Assembly (NCBI GenBank): GCA_910591455.2
Contig: OU342809.1
Location: 3,736,363 to 3,800,362 of the forward strand
Direction: 5' to 3'
Source of the DNA: Pholis gunnellus
Taxonomy: Eukaryota > Chordata > Actinopteri > Perciformes > Pholidae
DNA: 64,000 nt
A program made the position numbers and the translations under genes. Within the stretch, counting starts at the first letter, position 1; the number at the start of each line of letters is the position of its first letter. The notes under the pieces are model-generated. The model did no database searches. It was not told the DNA's origin and saw only the letters and a list, made by a program, of their open reading frames with translations. Of the stretch, positions 10,475-22,135 are shown piece after piece.

Positions 10475-12572
10475 GTGAGTGTGCTAATCCTCTTTTTTTG
10501 TCATGACTGTGCTGCAGAAGAGGCAAAGCTTTGCCCCCTACACATTTTTGTTGCACTCGGCACACTGCTGCTCCGTTACGCGTTCATATCCGGGCCGATG
10601 TCTCAGTGGAGGGATATCCGACTCCTCTCTGGCTGCATCCGTAATCTCACGCCGTTTCTCTCCCTTTCAAATTACCCCTCCCTCCTCCCTTGTCCGCTTT
10701 GCTCGGCGTCTCCCGCCTCTGCTCTTCCATCTTTCTTGCCGTATTGTTTGTTCTTTGTGCCACTGACACTGAGACATGTCCGATCACCTGACAAAATATC
10801 ACATTTTCAGTTTGCCTGCTGAGCTGGGATGCGGTTGTGCAGCGCTTTGCCTGTTTGACGATCCAACTTCCTGTCGTGTTTTCTGATCATCACACCGGCA
10901 TCACTCCTTTTTTAACTTGACTGGATGCCTAAATACAAATTCTATCATTGTGTCCTATTCTCTAGTCAGTGAGTCTCTTAGTCTCCCTAACTCGCACTTC
11001 CACCAACTTCCAACAGTGAGAACTTCATTTAACTTTCGTTTTGTAAACACTCACCGTGTGCTCGCAGCAGAGGTAACCAAACAGGTAAACCTCGGCTGTC
11101 CCGGTTTGAGGGCTTCAGTGATTGTATGAATCGCCTGCTTGGCTCTATTTCATACCATTGTCTGCTCGCTGTGATTAACTTGCCTGCGCTCAGGGCTCGG
11201 GTGATTTCTGCCTTTGTGTGGAGAGCACCGGCTGCAGCAGCCTTGGCGGACGGGACCGCGTGGAGGGCGGGGGGGGGGGGGGGGGGGGAGTCGGGGCGGC
11301 TGCTGCCAGGATTGGAGGGTCAGCTGATCGGCTTCGAGGTACGGGGGAGATTTATGACCCCCCAGAACAAAGCTGTGTCTGCTGAGGGACCTATAAACCA
11401 TAAATCAGGGAGAAGTGGGTCGGATTGGGTCAGTGCTCATCTGCTCGCTGCAGATCTGCTCTCTCTGCTTTTTTTTGTTTTTCCACACCTGACTGTGTGA
11501 CACTTTTTAAGTGACTTTTCCCCGGTCTTTTCTCCTGGACAGGCAGCGGACCTGTTGTTCTCTTATGCGCCGTTAAGACTCCGCGGCTCCTCAGCCGTCA
11601 ATCACATTTTGCTAATGAATTCCTGATTCCCATTCCAAAATGCCATTACCTTCTTGTAAGTGAATCAGCCCTAATCCTTTCATTATCTCCAGCTATGTTA
11701 ACACTGTCGGCCTTTAGTCTCCGCTCATCTTAATCACCCTAATTATGGGATGTTTGTCTTTTCAAGGGGCTGATGAGAATGGAATGAAATGTTCTCACTC
11801 TGGCAGCGACTTGTAACCGATTGCACGCGAGGCATTACAGTCTGCTCCGTCTGATTCCAGTCTGTTTGATTCTGATCGCTGGTTTGACTAGTTTTGTGAA
11901 TCGTCTTCCTCGGGGCAGCTGGAGCCAATGTGAGAAATTGATTTTCTGCAGAAGGATTAGCAGTGGGGTTGCAGCTATAGGCATGCATTACATTACAGTG
12001 ATTCATTCGGCAGCTGCACCGCAAAGTAGGCTAAACAAATTCCTTATTAGCTGTTGTATAAGACTGATACTTTACAAAACCACGCACAGGCGTACAGCAG
12101 ACCATGCTGTCAAGGTAGTGGGCGACGGGCCTGGGAATAGCAATGAATATCTCGAAGCGGTGTTTTTCGAAGTTCAGACAGCTTGAGTAGGGAGATAAAT
12201 AATCTCAGCCAGGAAGGATGGATTTTAATTTATTTGTGTCTGTATTGCTGCACAAAGAGGCATCGCATGCTGCCGCTGTAAATCAAACAAATGCAAATGC
12301 CGGGCTGCGGAATGGAAATGACTGGGACGTCAGAAGTCTCTCAGTGCGACTGCCGTAACAGCGAGGGGATTTGTACTCGTGTTTCACGACAACACTGATA
12401 ATATTTTCTACCGTTTCGGAGTGAACTAGAATTAAGCACGAGTGTGAAGCACGCTGCGTTAATGTTTCCCCTTTTATGATGCAAATACCTGCCAGGTTTA
12501 CAGTGTTAGCTATGTATGGAATTACATAGGAAACGTCAAGACATTTGAATCGGTTTTCCTAAACACCTTCAC
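10475..12572. other. Conserved-looking noncoding region with a 20-G run
   Basis: This region is richer in CpG and less repetitive than its surroundings, and it has stretches with homeodomain-type ATTA and TAAT words (11610-11760). A run of 20 G lies at 11269-11288. ORFs of 115-124 codons overlap on both strands without recognisable domains. Vertebrate conserved non-coding elements often look like this, but conservation cannot be shown from one sequence. Confidence 0.3.
11269..11288 (+). repeat. Poly-G run (20 G)
   Basis: Twenty consecutive G. Runs of this length are unstable and error-prone in sequencing, so the exact length is uncertain. Confidence 0.9.
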
Positions 12573-12790
12573 AGTAAGGCTGCACCTATAACGATTACTC
12601 TTTTACTGATTGATCCAACAGTTATTTTTCCGATGAGATGATTTATCTAGCGACTTACCAATGATTCCAAATGTGTTATTATTATAATTCTTGACTAATA
12701 TAACAATGAATTTTCCCAAATTAAATATCAAAAACTTGACTAATTAATATCAACATTGTATTCAATCGTCTGAAAATGATCGACCCTATC
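12573..12790 (+). repeat. Dispersed repeat family E, degraded copy
   Basis: It begins with AGGCTGCACCTATAACGATTA, close to the start of a teleost repeat I recall as GCTGCAACTAACGATTA, and continues with AT-rich GATT/AATC words. A better preserved segment of the same remembered family is at 21625-21830. Divergence is high, so boundaries are approximate. The neighbouring BED zinc-finger fragment could belong to the same insertion or to a separate one. Confidence 0.45.
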
Positions 12791-12924
12791 ATTGGCGTGA
12801 CTTACAACTTTAAAAGTTTATGACATGGATTGAGTTCATCACTGGTGTAATATGTAGTTCTGATAATAAAATGCATCTTTGAATCATTGTGGGGAAAGAT
12901 AAATAACTGAAACTATTTAAAGAC

Positions 12925-13151
12925 TGTTACAACAGTGGATGCTTTCAGAAGTGCTCGTACACGACAGTCGTGCTGATGTGCTGAGACATTTCCAATTGGC
13001 ACAGTTTACATAGAACCGTCTCCGTCTTAGATACTTCCACACTAGAAGAACTTCGGTGAGGTTTTTTTTTAGCAGCAGCTTGTCCTCCAGGGGATCGCCT
13101 GCTTTTATGGGGCACAGTCGTTCTTGTGACGCGCCGACGCACGTTATGCAA
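12925..13151 (-). pseudogene. Broken BED zinc-finger fragment, hAT transposase-like
   Basis: On the minus strand one frame reads ETVLCKLCQLEMSQH, then STTVVYEHF, a stop, then KHP. This fits the BED finger pattern: Cys-x2-Cys, a conserved Ser-Thr-Thr-x-x stretch, then two late His residues in EHFxKHP. BED fingers are the DNA-binding N-terminal domain of hAT-superfamily transposases and their domesticated ZBED relatives. The TGA between the two zinc-binding His residues and the absence of any downstream catalytic domain show a relic. A basic Ser/Lys/Pro-rich linker lies upstream, as is common in these proteins. An overlapping 124-codon ORF in another frame is a shadow. Confidence 0.6.
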
Positions 13152-13291
13152 ATACTCGTGTCTTTGTTGTCAAGGACGTCAATCGTGTCATCAAATTGTC
13201 CCGGCCCTACTTCAGATATTTCCCTTTTTACTATTGGAAGTAAATAATATAAAGAAAGGCAAAAAGGACCTCTTCTGAGCTTAATGGTCAT

Positions 13292-14989
13292 TTATACATG
13301 GTGGTAAAAATGGCTTGCTAATGAAATTATTTCAGATTGTTTTGTCTGCTGTTTTTTTTTGGCTTTTTTACACATTCGGGTTACACGTTGTCCTCTGTCA
13401 TCGGGAGTCATTATGCTGAAGTTTTGTCGCCGTGATGGCTTTTACTGTCAGCGTTGCTGTAATGGGTTACACAAACTGCATAATCTAGTCTCCAGGGTCA
13501 GCTATTAGGCCTGTGTTTGGTTTAATACGGCAGGCCAGTCTTATTGTAGCATTAGTCTGGATGTAGCTCGGGATTTTACTGGAAAATAGTTGTTTTGCCC
13601 ATTAAAATGGTTCCCACAGCAGCATTATTATTTGATTCTGTAGAGCACAGAGCTGCAGCGTTTTTACAACCATCTCAACAATGAAGACTAAACGAGGAAT
13701 AACAACACAACAGTAAGACGTATGTAATTGGAAATGTATCGTTTTTAATATGCACTCGACCGCACATTTGGTTTGTTGCAGTCCGACACTTTTAGGCTTT
13801 AATTTTGGCTTCGGAAGGCAGGGAAATGAACTTCCTTCGCTCTTTCACATATCGCTGTTGGGTTTAAACTTAACATCGTCTAAATGAAAGAAACTTTCCT
13901 GGAGCCAGTAGAAGCAGGTTATTCCATTCATGCAGTGGAGTTTATTAGACGCTGGAGTTTGTCTGAAACTAAAATATTTCAATTCAAATTGAAAAGCATG
14001 TCAGACATCCAACAGGGAAGTTTAGAGTTTTGTTTTCGACAAGACATTGTTATATTCTACATTCAAATGTCGGAGATCTTTTATTCACTCATAATTGTCA
14101 CCAGCACAGCTTTGACAATATGTAATTAAAATCCTCATTTAATTGACTCCTCTGAATTATAGAATTCTGCAGAACGCTGCTCTGTACCTTTTGGCAGTTT
14201 GTCTCCGGAGAGGCCGCTGTGCTTTGAAGTGAAATATTTCATTGTGCTTTGAATTCAACATCAGGCGTGCATCTGTTCTATGGGTTTAACTCATAAGACA
14301 TCATCGAGCGTGATCATTTCTCCCCAGACAGCCTTGAACGAGTCGTAAAGTCATGTGCAGCAAATTGATGGCCTTATGCTTAGTGGGAAATAAATTCGTA
14401 CGGGAGGAAAGATTTTAAAATGATGGCATGAAACACGTCGGCAGGGTGTCACTCTTCTTAAAGGATTTTAAGGCTTCTTTGGACACCTCACAGCCATGCA
14501 TTTCTAAAAAGGGACATTCTGTACATTCTAAATGAGCAGCTGATGAATTGAAGGTACTTTAATCACAATTTGTCCTCCGCTGAATGGATCAGATGGGCAG
14601 GTCAGATTTTATGCACAGCGCTGGGCTTTAATAACCCACATATGGGAATAGGAAGATGAGAGAAACGGCCATCAAAGCCTCATTTTAGTGCAACGTTCAA
14701 CAATCAAGCACAGAGATGGTGCCGGATTTTACTGTAAATCATGACCTCTGACACTCAAACATAAGTAGACCGGGGATACGAGCCAGAGAACGGGGAGGAA
14801 AGTGCATTTACTCCTCACTTTAGGATGCTGCAGATGTTAACCTGCTGGGTGATTCATGAATTTTATTTAATTGGAGAGCCGCAGTCAGACATTCCAACAC
14901 TTTAATGCTATTAAGAAGATTATTTTTCTAGTGTCCGTATTCATTATAATATTTGACATGTCATAACAGCTCATTCTGTTTCCTTTCTT
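13292..14989. other. Noncoding stretch
   Basis: AT-rich unique sequence. An 81-codon ORF at 13884-14129 has no recognised motif. Several AATTA-rich stretches (14100-14160, 14850-14930) could be regulatory, but nothing specific is supported. Confidence 0.4.
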
Positions 14990-15345
14990 CATCACAATTT
15001 GCACCGATTCATTAAAACAAAAGATTATTGTTTGGATCCACGAATAAACAACTTCTGTTCTCTCTCAGCTCTAGTCTCCTTCTGCCCAAAAGGACATTCA
15101 CAACATCAACAATGGATGGAACCAATCACTAAAAATCTGCTTTGTCTCCTTCAGAAATATAGTATATAGTTTATTGATTCATGCTTGTTTTTTTGCCAGT
15201 GGTGATGTCTTGTGCTAAAAGTTGTTATTGAAAAATGAATGAAAACTTGAGCAATGCATATAAAAGAAATGCCTTGTAAGTCATTGGTGCAATGAAATGA
15301 TCCCTCACCGGTTTCCCACCCATGAACACAGCAGGAAAAAAACAA
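14990..15345 (+). repeat. Duplicated block F, copy 1
   Basis: It matches 18690-18985 in the same orientation. Shared words include CTGTTCTCTCTCAGCTCTA, ACATTCACA, CATCAACAA versus CATCAACGA, TATTGAAAAATG, AGTCATTGGTGCA and GATCCCTCACCGG. The order is conserved over about 300 bases with indels. No ORF is shared between copies. It may be an unclassified interspersed repeat or a local duplication. Confidence 0.75.
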
Positions 15346-15541
15346 CAGTAAAGAACATCACAATGCAAACACCAACTCAAATAACTAGTATTTGAGAGGA
15401 ACTGCATACTCGGCAGCTCATTTGCGTTGATGGATCAATCAAAAAACACAATTGAGATATTTTAATTGTCATCCCTAAAATGATGCATTTTACAGATCTA
15501 AGTACGTGTTTTAATGTTGGTGTCCTCTTTGTGTTTCGTAG

Positions 15542-15629
15542 CTGACACACTGCAGTGAGCCTGGACGTATGAAGCCCAAGTCCCTGCCGGTCTTAATGGG
15601 ATGCAGCCAGATACATTATTAATGTCAAG
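15542..15629 (+). other. Candidate 88-nt spliced exon
   Basis: The acceptor is a good pyrimidine tract (GTCCTCTTTGTGTTTCGTAG) ending at 15541. The donor after 15629 is AAG followed by GTGAGAA. All three frames contain a stop, the first-frame one near the 3' end, so it is not a simple internal coding exon. It could be a 5' UTR or lncRNA exon. Low to moderate confidence without RNA evidence. Confidence 0.3.
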
Positions 15630-15775
15630 GTGAGAATGAAAGATTGCAACACACACACACGTGCTTTATCTCTTTCTCAGCACCGTCTTGTCACTGATCC
15701 AGTATATATGCTGCTATTTGCTGCTGGCAGCCAAACTGGGGCTTCTTTGTTTAATAGCAGCACAAACCTTAATGT

Positions 15776-15870
15776 TAAAGGAATGGTTCAACGTTTTGTG
15801 GAAAAACACATTTACACCGTCTTGCCGAGAGTTAGATTAGGAGATTGATACCACTCTCATGTCTGCTGTT
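15776..15870 (+). repeat. Teleost interspersed repeat fragment
   Basis: The stretch with GGTTCAACGTTTTGTGG, then CTTGCCGAGAGTTAGATTAG and GATTGATACCACTCTCATGT, matches a very common teleost repeat as I remember it. It is the only copy in the window, so the family call rests on memory. The downstream part of the repeat is degraded or missing. Confidence 0.6.
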
Positions 15871-16899
15871 GTATTTACATACAGTTTAATTGATGGTTCA
15901 CTATTTACAATGTGCACTTCCAAACTCTGACTTTGAGTGGCCTTCCATTGTACTTTTCTATGTAGGAAGCCCAAAAATTCTTTAGTTTAGAGTTCCGAGT
16001 CTGGAAAGCAAGTCGATGCCGAAATTCGGAAAACTTGATATTACTGATTTTGCTACCGTACAGCAGGTACCATGAATCCGAACTAACGGCATCCAGTTGT
16101 TCCGGGGACCATAGAAAATGTCCCTGATGATGCAACATTGTGTAAAACAAAACTTTGGATTGAAATCGGCAGGAGGAGACCCGCTAACATCAGCTGTTAG
16201 CAGCCGGTGGGCAGCGCAGTCCTGCTTCGCTAAATAATAGAGCTAACTGCTAATGTACAGAGGTTGCATTCAATTACATCCATGATGCGTTCAAGCTCCA
16301 CCAGTAAAAATCTGTGTTGGGAAAAGATGAATTATAACTTAATCATGGTGTGTTTCAATCTTTGGTGAAAAGCATCATGGAATATCCCCGTTATTGGTAT
16401 CGACTACTTAACTTGTGGTATTGTGTGATGATTAAAACTAGAAATGATTGCTACATTGTGTTTGGGACATTTGTCACATCCCTACTATATAAATATGTAT
16501 ATAGTAGTTTAGTTAACTATAAAGACCGGTAATACAGGAGGTAACCGCTAGCCTGACTCTCAAAATGATGAAAATCGACTCGCTCCCACCTGTAAATCTC
16601 ACTAATTATCATGTTACATACAAATTGTTTTCTCTGTACAAAAAAACAACAACTTGTGTTTTCATGAAGGGTCATGTCCCGAGTCTCCGCTAGTTGCCTG
16701 GCAACCTGACTGTGACAAAAAGACAGAGGCAGGCCAGCTGTTTCCTCCCGTTTCCTTTTTTGCTGACTTGCTGCTGACTGTGATATTCGTTGAACAGACG
16801 AGAGAGAGCGGGATCAATCTTCTCATTTAACTCTCCACAAGAAGGAAATTAGTGTGTTTTCCACAATGTTTGTTACTACCTTCTGTTTACTTTATAGAG
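15871..16899. other. Noncoding stretch, possibly repeat-derived
   Basis: The sequence at 16150-16260 (TGTTAGCAGCCGG, GAGCTAACTGCTAATG) has the GCTAAC/GTTAGC word composition of many fish repeats, but no second copy is seen here. A palindromic RFX-type site lies at 16693-16705. No gene. Confidence 0.35.
16693..16705. promoter_or_regulatory. RFX X-box-like palindrome
   Basis: GTTGCCTGGCAAC is an inverted repeat with GTTGCC/GGCAAC arms, matching the general X-box form bound by RFX factors. The identical 13-mer recurs at 20412-20424. Binding is inference. Confidence 0.35.
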
Positions 16900-17515
16900 A
16901 TGTAAATCAGTCACCTTCCTGCACTATGTACACTGTTCGGGTGAAATAAGAGTAATATCCAAGAATTCCCCAAAAACTCCTGATTCCACAACACATCAAA
17001 TTTGGCTTTGGTAGCATCTAACAGTGAGGTTTACAGGTTGCAACCAGCATGATGTCTGACATGAAGATTTGAATGGCCCGATCCAGAGCCAGTGTTTGTT
17101 TTCTTCTGTTCTGGGCTAATGTAGAAACATCGCGGTGCAACCAGGCGGCAACCTCTGGTTCTGAACAGTGAAGCTGAAGTGTCTTAAGCTTGAATTCTCT
17201 CTAATGGCCATCAGGGGGCGACTCTTCTAGGGGCAAAAATAAGTCTCATTGTATAGAAGTCTATGAGAAAATGACTTCTCTCTTGATTTATTACCTCAGT
17301 AAACATGAGTTTATGGTCTTAATCTCTAGTTTCTCTACATCACTCCTCTGCAGTCTAAATTTGGTCACGTCCGTTCGCTGGTTGCAAAAAGCCAAGATGG
17401 CGACGGCCAAAATGCCAAACTCAAGGCTTTCAAACGGCGGCCCACAAACCAATGGGTGACGTCGTGAGCCGTTTATATCCACATCCACTTCTTATATTCA
17501 GTGTATGGGTGCAAC
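16900..17515 (+). repeat. Dispersed repeat family A, copy 2
   Basis: It shares with 39322-39835 the strings ACCAGGCGGCAACCTCTG, TCTAATGGCCATCAGGGG and CAGTAAACATGAGTTTATGG, plus the AAAATGCC, CTCAAGGCTT/CACAAGGCTT and CCACAAACCAATGGGTGA end. The two copies lie in the same orientation 22 kb apart. The left part before 17085 is assigned only by resemblance to remembered fish repeats. ORFs on both strands (17271-17488) fall wholly inside the repeat and do not code for a known protein. Confidence 0.75.
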
Positions 17516-18689
17516 ATAGCGTAAATCCCCTAATTGCCACACATTGGCTCCATAAACCACAATTCTGGTTATATTCAGTTCAGCCACAGAGACAAAGTAA
17601 ACCCCCAAAGTGAAAGCTAAAAGAGATTAAATGCCCATTCAACACAATAATACCCACACACAAATGCTCTGTCTTTTTTTCAACCAGGGATTTTAAACTG
17701 AATTTGTTCCTGAATAAGATATCATCTAGCCTCACTAGCCTGTATATTTACATACAAAAAGTTGAAGTGGGAGCTTATCTGGGTGGGAATGTGTCAACAC
17801 ATTTGGAATCCACTGAAGAAATCATCAGTTTTAATATTATATTCAAATATGAGAGCTCCCAAAAGTGTTTCACATACTTTCTATCACGCTGAAGCAGCAA
17901 AGCGGGCCTCCACTAATAGGATAGAACACAGCAGGAAACGAGCCAAACAACAAAGTGTGTGATCCAACATTAAAAATGCAAAAAGTATGAAAATAACTAG
18001 AATCCTGCTGGAATACCTGCAGCTCTGAGGCTGTTTCAACTTTTGGTCTCTCATTGGTAAAGTTTGAATGTCATCTTCTGACGTCTAAACCTAATGTAAG
18101 TCAAGGTCTCTTTTTACTTTTCCACAGAATTATTTGAATTAAGTGATGTTACCGGCCAGAAGGCTTTGCAGTGTGCCAGCATCCGACGGTAATGAGCCAC
18201 AGAACGTGGGCTTTCTTAATGTAACCTAAATTTGCATTTTCTCACTTGCAGAACTTAAGGCAAATTATACCTCTTCGCTTGCCAAATCCTGGTCTGGTGC
18301 TGAAAGAAATACTTACTCTTTTCGTGAGTAATGTTGGATTTTGACACTGGTAAAGTGACACGTTAGCTATTCAGAAGCCAGAGCAATACATTTGTACCAA
18401 AAAGCTTTTCTTTCTCTATTGATCCGCAGTTTATCCCTCCTTTGTTTGAGTCTCAGTATTGAATGTCACTGGACCTGGTTAGCTGCTCACAGCTCTCTCT
18501 TGAGTGTTTCGGGGCTGCAGTTTGGAAAAAGCACTCTCCGTTCCCCTGTTGCAGTATTCTATTCATGCATTTATTATGCCTCACTATATTATGGGTCACA
18601 TTAGTATCACTAGGATTAATGTTCTGCTCCTAGTCAACTTGATATACAATGTTTTTTTTAAATAACATAAAAATATTCTAACAAATAAA
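17516..18689. other. Noncoding stretch
   Basis: AT-rich unique sequence with two overlapping short ORFs near 17704-17962 and one at 18392-18604. None is recognised and no repeat is evident. Confidence 0.4.
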
Positions 18690-18985
18690 AGCTTTATTTC
18701 AAAACAATGTTTGGAACTATAAATGAGCAACATCTGTTCTCTCTCAGCTCTACTCTCCCTCTGCAAAAATATACATTCACAGCATCAACGAAGGATACAA
18801 TCAAACACTGAACATGTTATACAGCACGAAGTTATATTGATAATCGTCCCTTTTTTTTTTTTGTCTTGTGGTAAAAGTTCTATTGAAAAATGTTTGAATT
18901 TATTGACACTCAAGCATTTTCATGTCAAAGAAAAGTCATTGGTGCACTGACGTGATCCCTCACCGGCTTCCCACTCGTGAAAACA
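18690..18985 (+). repeat. Duplicated block F, copy 2
   Basis: The partner of 14990-15345, about 3.7 kb downstream and in the same orientation. CTGTTCTCTCTCAGCTCTA, TATTGAAAAATG, AAGTCATTGGTGCA and GTGATCCCTCACCGGCTTCC align in order. It is slightly shorter than copy 1. Confidence 0.75.
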
Positions 18986-19549
18986 GCAGAATTAAAGAAT
19001 ACAAATTCAAGTTTAAATCAAATTTCTGGAGCCCCTTGAGAGCGAAGTTAGGAGTTTAGCTCAGTGTGGAATGCTGGGCTCTAGGAAACAATTTAATGCT
19101 TTAATAAACAATTTAATCAGAAACATTGCGGCGCAATAATCATTTTATGTCCATCATCTTAAAAATCGTAGTTGATTGCTCAATTACACAAGTGTATCAT
19201 ATTGTTAATCAGGAGACTTTTTCCAGTAAAAAAAACAAGTTCAAATGTTCAATTTCAGTATTTTGGGAGTACTATTGTTGAATCAATGAAAGTCAATGTT
19301 AAATCCCTTTGTTATGATCTGACGTGTCAAAAAGGGTTAGCAACGCGTGAAAACTCAGACCCTGCGGCCGTTGTTTGGACGGAGCCAGCACATTGTTCCG
19401 CGGGTGTGCATCAACTCTGCTGTTTTGCACACGCGGTGGTCACACTGCATCATCAGCTATCACTGATGCGTTTCCCTTCCATCGGCGTCCCGTTGTCTTT
19501 GTATCCTGCGCGGAAATAGTGTGAGCAGGTGGAGACAGAGCAGCACGAT
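18986..19549. other. Noncoding stretch
   Basis: Unique sequence. A 115-codon ORF at 19172-19519 has no recognised family and a mixed, non-protein-like composition; it is treated as chance. Confidence 0.35.
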
Positions 19550-20400
19550 GAACGGGCGGCAGAGGCAGCAGCGAGGTGGACCGGAGAGATTAGCTGGGAA
19601 ATTGACACTGACAAATCTCATACATTAAGGCTTCCTGGGAGGCAGCTATCGGTGGAAGAGGCGGCAGGTACCATATCCCCATGAATGGCACCGGGCTTCT
19701 TTAATACTGCTGGAAAGCCGAAACCAAACCCTGTCGTCTACAGCGCGAAAAGATAAGAAAAGCCAGGTGTGCTCAGAGGCATTTCATTTGACTAATGTGT
19801 TTACAGCTAGAATAATGAATAGAGTGAGCAAGATGAGAGTAATTAATTAGAGCTGTTCTAGCTAAATAACAAAGCAAATACGGGCAAAACTGTTTCATTT
19901 CCCATTGGAACGAGAGCTTTTTTTTTTTTTCCTTGCCTGCTTTAATGAGATAAAGCCAGCCTTCTTTGATAAGGAGTCCTCGTTACGAAGGCGTTTGCTC
20001 TCATTTTCTTTATCAAAACGGAGGACGGAGCGAACGTTACCTCCATCTTTTGAGTGTTCACAGAGCCTAAAAATATGACCTCTAATTCTTTTTGAAAAAC
20101 AGAATTCCTGTTTTTCGTTCAACAATACAATTGTTAAATGAACACATTTGTAATTACATCTTCAATAGCTAGCATTAAGACTCAGATTAGCCTGTTCTCG
20201 CTCCGTGTCTTCACATTCCTGAGAGTAAAGAGTCTAATTACTAAACATAAAACAACTCTTTGGCCTCTGCAGCCACACTACTCCGTGTCTGCCGAGTGTT
20301 CTTCGCAGGGACTTAACCCTGCTCGAGGGGTTCGCGGCGTGTTTCCCTCTATCTCTATTTATTTTGGACAGTGAAGTTGTTTTCCTGAAAAGAGGGGCCG
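19550..20400. other. Conserved-looking noncoding block (candidate enhancer)
   Basis: Non-repetitive, with blocks such as GGCTTCCTGGGAGGCAGC (19629-19646) and AGTAATTAATTAGAGC (19839-19854) that contain homeodomain-type core sites. The style resembles vertebrate conserved non-coding elements. This is inference from appearance only and must be tested by cross-species alignment. Confidence 0.25.
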
Positions 20401-21212
20401 GCGCCCTTGCTGTTGCCTGGCAACAAAGTGAGCCCACGGGACCATAGCACCTTGCAGGATCTCTTCCAAACTACCTTGAAGCTTGTCCCCTTTAGGACGC
20501 GTGGAGAACGTTTACCATCATGGTTGGTAATGAAGTGCTATTTTACATTAGCACAGCTTAAACGGGCATGTTTTTTGGGTTGTTTTTTTTTGCACTGGCA
20601 TTCTGTCACAATGAAAACTAATTACTTACTTTACAATCAGGACGTCAGAGAATGTGTGCACTGGTGCTTTTGGTTATATTCAAAATAGAATCAATTTAAA
20701 ATCACTCTTGCAATATTACAAAAATGCGGAGGCAGCAGCAGCAGCAGCTTCACACAGACCAGTTCTTCCCCACTCAGAATGGTGAATTCATCAGATTTGT
20801 TTTATTTTGGTGGTTCATCAAGGAGACAAAGTGGTTAAATATTCATGAGTGCGTTGTGTTCTTAAAATAAGGCTCATTAGCACTCAAAGCCTCTTTTCAA
20901 GTTCCGCCTTTCTCTTGTCACTCTCAAAAGAGCAACACAAACATGTTATTCATCTCCCACAATCTCTGCGCTCCGAGCTGTCTCCGATATTATGCCGAGT
21001 GATGCCTTTTATTTTGAAGTCAGACCGACTCTAATGCTATTAGATTTTGATTCCTGCTCAAGTACCCGAAAGGGTATTGATCGAATGAGTTTAAGTGTTG
21101 TAAATAATGTTGCTGCTGTGGTACCAGAATCGATTTCTTAAAATAATGGGAACATATTCTCCTAACAGGATTACAAATACTCCATTTCCCCCTAGAAGAT
21201 AAATAAATATAG
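20401..21212. other. Noncoding stretch with RFX-like palindrome and short GCA run
   Basis: It contains the GTTGCCTGGCAAC palindrome at 20412-20424 and a (GCA)5-type run near 20730-20747. The ORF at 20407-20688 is unrecognised. No other features. Confidence 0.4.
20412..20424. promoter_or_regulatory. RFX X-box-like palindrome, second instance
   Basis: Identical 13-mer GTTGCCTGGCAAC to 16693-16705. It is also palindromic around its centre. Confidence 0.35.
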
Positions 21213-21485
21213 GCACCACGGCGGCTCAGTGGTTAAACTTTGAGCCTCCTCGTTTGAAACCAGCCCACCGGGTTCTTGCTTTGTGGAGTTTGCATGAGCT
21301 CTTCTCGTCCATAAGTGTTTCCTCTGGCTGCAGAATCCGAGACACTAAATTGTTGCGATTGTGTTGTGTGATCGGCTGCCGACCTGCAGGGTGTGACCTG
21401 CTACAGTTCATGATCAGCCTCCAGCCTACGGCCCCCGCGTTGCTGCACAAGAGGGGCAGAGAATGGACGGAAATGTTGATGGATG
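21213..21485 (+). mobile_element. Degraded SINE-like teleost repeat
   Basis: The head CACCACGGCGGCTCAGTGGTTA, then GTTTGAAACCAG, resembles the tRNA-like A-box/B-box region of a widespread teleost repeat. GTGGAGTTTGCATGAGCTC, CACTAAATTGTTGCG, GGCTGCCGACCTGCAGGG and a GGATGGACGG tail follow in the order I recall for that repeat. Internal sequence is missing compared with intact copies, so it is old. Family membership is from memory. ORFs across it on both strands are incidental. Confidence 0.75.
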
Positions 21486-21624
21486 GACGGGTTCATTTTT
21501 ATGACATTTCATTGACATTCAGGGCTAATTCAGTTCTCGCCATGCTCCCATGTTTAAACGAATGGACAACAGTTCTGGCATGTGGGGTCATAACTACAGT
21601 AGCTTTAGGGTGGAACAATAGAAA

Positions 21625-21830
21625 CTAGGGCTTCAGTTAATGATTATATTTAAATTGATACATTTTTAGATTTAATGCAGTCATTTGTCCGTATATAAAA
21701 TGTTAGAAAGCAGTTCCCAGAGCCCAACATGATGCCTTCAAATAGCTTTTTTTTCCCAATATACATTCAGCCCAAAATCCAAAAACATTCCATTTACAAT
21801 GATATAAAACTGAGAATAACATTGGAACCG
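21625..21830 (+). repeat. Dispersed repeat family E, second copy
   Basis: GGGCTTCAGTTAATGATTA, then AAAATGTTAGAAAGCAG, CCCAGAGCCCAACATGATG, CTTCAAATAGC and CCAAAATCCAAAAACATTC, follow the order of a well-known teleost repeat in which the sequence turns on cagagcccaa and ccaaaa words. The degraded copy is at 12573-12790. Confidence 0.65.
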
Positions 21831-21872
21831 AGGCTGTATGTAAGAAGTGGACGTAGTCACCGTGACGTCAAA
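21831..21872 (-). repeat. Dispersed repeat family A, small fragment
   Basis: GCTGTATGTAAGAAGTGGACGTAGTCACCGTGACGTCA resembles the start of the 1066-1260 copy (AAGAAGTGGACGTAGTCA shared). It abuts the family E copy, suggesting nested or adjacent insertions. Confidence 0.65.
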
Positions 21873-22135
21873 TCAAGTAAATGTTAACGATTAGAGTTTC
21901 GAAGTGAAAATGTAATTAGAATTGTGTATTTGTGCAGCTGTTGGTTTGATGTGTAATGTGAATGTGGAGCACTTTATTGAATATACAACTCTTTAATTAG
22001 GATAAATATCCATTTTACTAATCCATCGGTTGCATTCTGTGCAAATAGTTAAAATCCAGTTTTGTTTCGTCGTGAGCAGCTTCAGCTTTTCTCTCTCACA
22101 CACACACACAAACGCTCTCGTCTCTTTTTCTGCAG
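21873..22135. other. Noncoding spacer with short CA run
   Basis: It contains a short CA run near 22097-22110 and a pyrimidine-rich tract leading into the candidate acceptor at 22135. No gene. Confidence 0.4.
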
